Positions 5,708 through 6,706 of a stretch of DNA of 6,706 nt are shown here, in pieces. This DNA comes from an uncultured Clostridia bacterium (GTDB taxonomy: Bacteria; Bacillota_A; Clostridia; UMGS1840; HGM11507). Position 1 is the first letter of the stretch, and every line of letters begins with the position of its first letter. Location of the stretch: positions 1-6,706 of the forward strand of contig CAKRUL010000075.1 of the NCBI GenBank assembly GCA_934403665.1. Reading direction: 5' to 3'. Made by a program: the position numbers and the translations under genes. The notes beneath the pieces are model-generated. The model was not told where the DNA came from and did not search any database. It was given only the letters and a program-made list of their open reading frames with translations.

Positions 5708-6706
5708 TCAATACTCCTTCACGATATTTAAATGTTCCGTATTCATATCCTCCGCGCCGGTAAGACTGCAGCCCTTCTCCTTCGCATACGCAATATAGTC
5801 CAGAATCTGACGGGTAATCCGTTCTCCGGGCGCCAAAATCGGAATACCGGGCGGATAACACATTACAAATTCACTGCACACATGTCCCTCGCTTTCCTTG
5901 AGGGGAAGCGAAATCTTCTCGCTGTAAAACGCTTGTTGCGGTGCAATTACCACCTGCGGGCTCAGATATTCCTGTTTCATCAGACCGGTTTTGTCCCGTT
6001 TGAACCGGCGGCGAATTTCCGCCAGCGCACTGACAAGCCGCTCAATATCGCGAATGCGGTCGCCCACCGAAACATAAGCAAGAATATTGCCCAAATCACC
6101 GAATTCCGCCTGAATATCATAATCATCGCGCAGGATATCGTAAACCTCGATTCCCGCCAGCCCAACGTTCAATGTATGGACGGACAGCTTTGTCACATCA
6201 AAATCATAGATAGAATCCCCATTGATAATCTCTTTGGAATAAGCATAATAATCGCCGATCTGATTGATTTCATACCGGGCATATTCCGCCATATCACGAA
6301 CACGGGAAAAGATGTCCTTTCCGTGCAGTGCCAGATTTTTTCTGGAAATATCCAGACTGGAAAGCAGCAGATAAGAACCGGAGGTGGTTTGCGTCAGGTT
6401 AATCACCTGCCGCACATAATCCGGATTGACCTTTTCCCCGGTCAAAAGAAAAGAGCTCTGAGTCAAAGAACCGCCGGATTTGTGCATGCTGACCGACGCC
6501 ATATCCGCTCCGGCACGCATGGCGGCAACGGGCAGATTCTCCCCGAAATAAAAATGGGTTCCGTGTGCCTCGTCTGCCAGCAGAAGCATTCCGTTATCGT
6601 GCGCCAGCTTTGCAATTTCCCGAATGTTAGAGCAAACGCCGTAATAGGTCGGATTGTTGACTAAAATCGCCTTTGCTTCTGGGTTTTCTTCCACCGCTTT
6701 CTTAAC
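5708..6706 (-). CDS. speA: Orn/Lys/Arg decarboxylase, probably arginine decarboxylase; start outside window
   Basis: A PLP-dependent fold-type-I decarboxylase, probably converting arginine to agmatine. The frame is open to the window edge (V-K-K-A-V-E-E-N-P), so the GTG at 6694 is internal and the N-terminus is missing. The 332 visible residues compare with about 480-490 for Gram-positive members, so roughly 150 are missing. Motifs in the visible part: NPTYYGVC; LLADEAHGTH (about 42-51) with the PLP-ring aspartate Asp45; SVSMHKSGGSLTQ (about 72-84) with the Schiff-base Lys76; and the C-terminal-domain signature CYPPGIPILAPGERIT. The family includes ornithine, lysine and arginine enzymes that motifs alone do not separate. 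Arginine is inferred from the adjacent agmatinase. The operon promoter, and possibly a speD gene, would lie beyond the right edge. Confidence 0.9.
   Translation of the reverse strand, partial: VKKAVEENPEAKAILVNNPTYYGVCSNIREIAKLAHDNGMLLLADEAHGTHFYFGENLPVAAMRAGADMASVSMHKSGGSLTQSSFLLTGEKVNPDYVRQVINLTQTTSGSYLLLSSLDISRKNLALHGKDIFSRVRDMAEYARYEINQIGDYYAYSKEIINGDSIYDFDVTKLSVHTLNVGLAGIEVYDILRDDYDIQAEFGDLGNILAYVSVGDRIRDIERLVSALAEIRRRFKRDKTGLMKQEYLSPQVVIAPQQAFYSEKISLPLKESEGHVCSEFVMCYPPGIPILAPGERITRQILDYIAYAKEKGCSLTGAEDMNTEHLNIVKEY

Noticed and set aside
5732..6664. Long plus-strand open frame (310 codons) antisense to speA.
   Set aside because: Same reasons: it fully overlaps a motif-rich decarboxylase gene and has no family resemblance.

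Overview
The window looks like a low-to-mid GC Gram-positive chromosome of the Clostridia type. This rests on protein style, strong AGGAG-like ribosome binding sites, tight operon packing, and a polyamine gene set often seen in gut Clostridia. The genus cannot be fixed from the sequence alone. Two gene groups converge on one bidirectional terminator at about 1604-1646.

Plus strand, 1-1569: the C-terminal part of an AI-2E/PerM-type membrane protein, cut by the left edge, is followed by a complete five-helix membrane protein of the CmpB-like 'putative ABC transporter permease' family.

Minus strand, 6706-1645: one compact polyamine operon, read right to left. It holds speA (Orn/Lys/Arg decarboxylase, start outside the window), speE (spermidine synthase), speB (agmatinase), a carboxy(nor)spermidine dehydrogenase (CASDH), and nspC (carboxynorspermidine decarboxylase). 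Intergenic gaps are 17 nt, an 11-nt overlap, 24 nt and 1 nt, so this is almost certainly one transcript. The expected chemistry is arginine to agmatine (SpeA) to putrescine (SpeB). Putrescine could then become spermidine by either of two routes: aminopropyl transfer from decarboxylated AdoMet (SpeE), or condensation with aspartate semialdehyde followed by decarboxylation (CASDH plus NspC). A third possibility is that CASDH/NspC act on agmatine and the ureohydrolase acts last, as in the carboxyaminopropylagmatine route.

The main oddity is that the CASDH reading frame is interrupted by a single in-frame TAA at codon 260 (3194-3196). The frame is kept on both sides and the downstream 139 codons are otherwise intact and family-like. 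This suggests a very recent nonsense mutation, a base-call error, or tolerated readthrough. If the mutation is real, the carboxyspermidine branch is disabled while its partner decarboxylase and the SpeE branch remain intact. No RNA genes, mobile elements, CRISPR arrays or long repeats were seen. No stretch over 300 bases lacks a gene.
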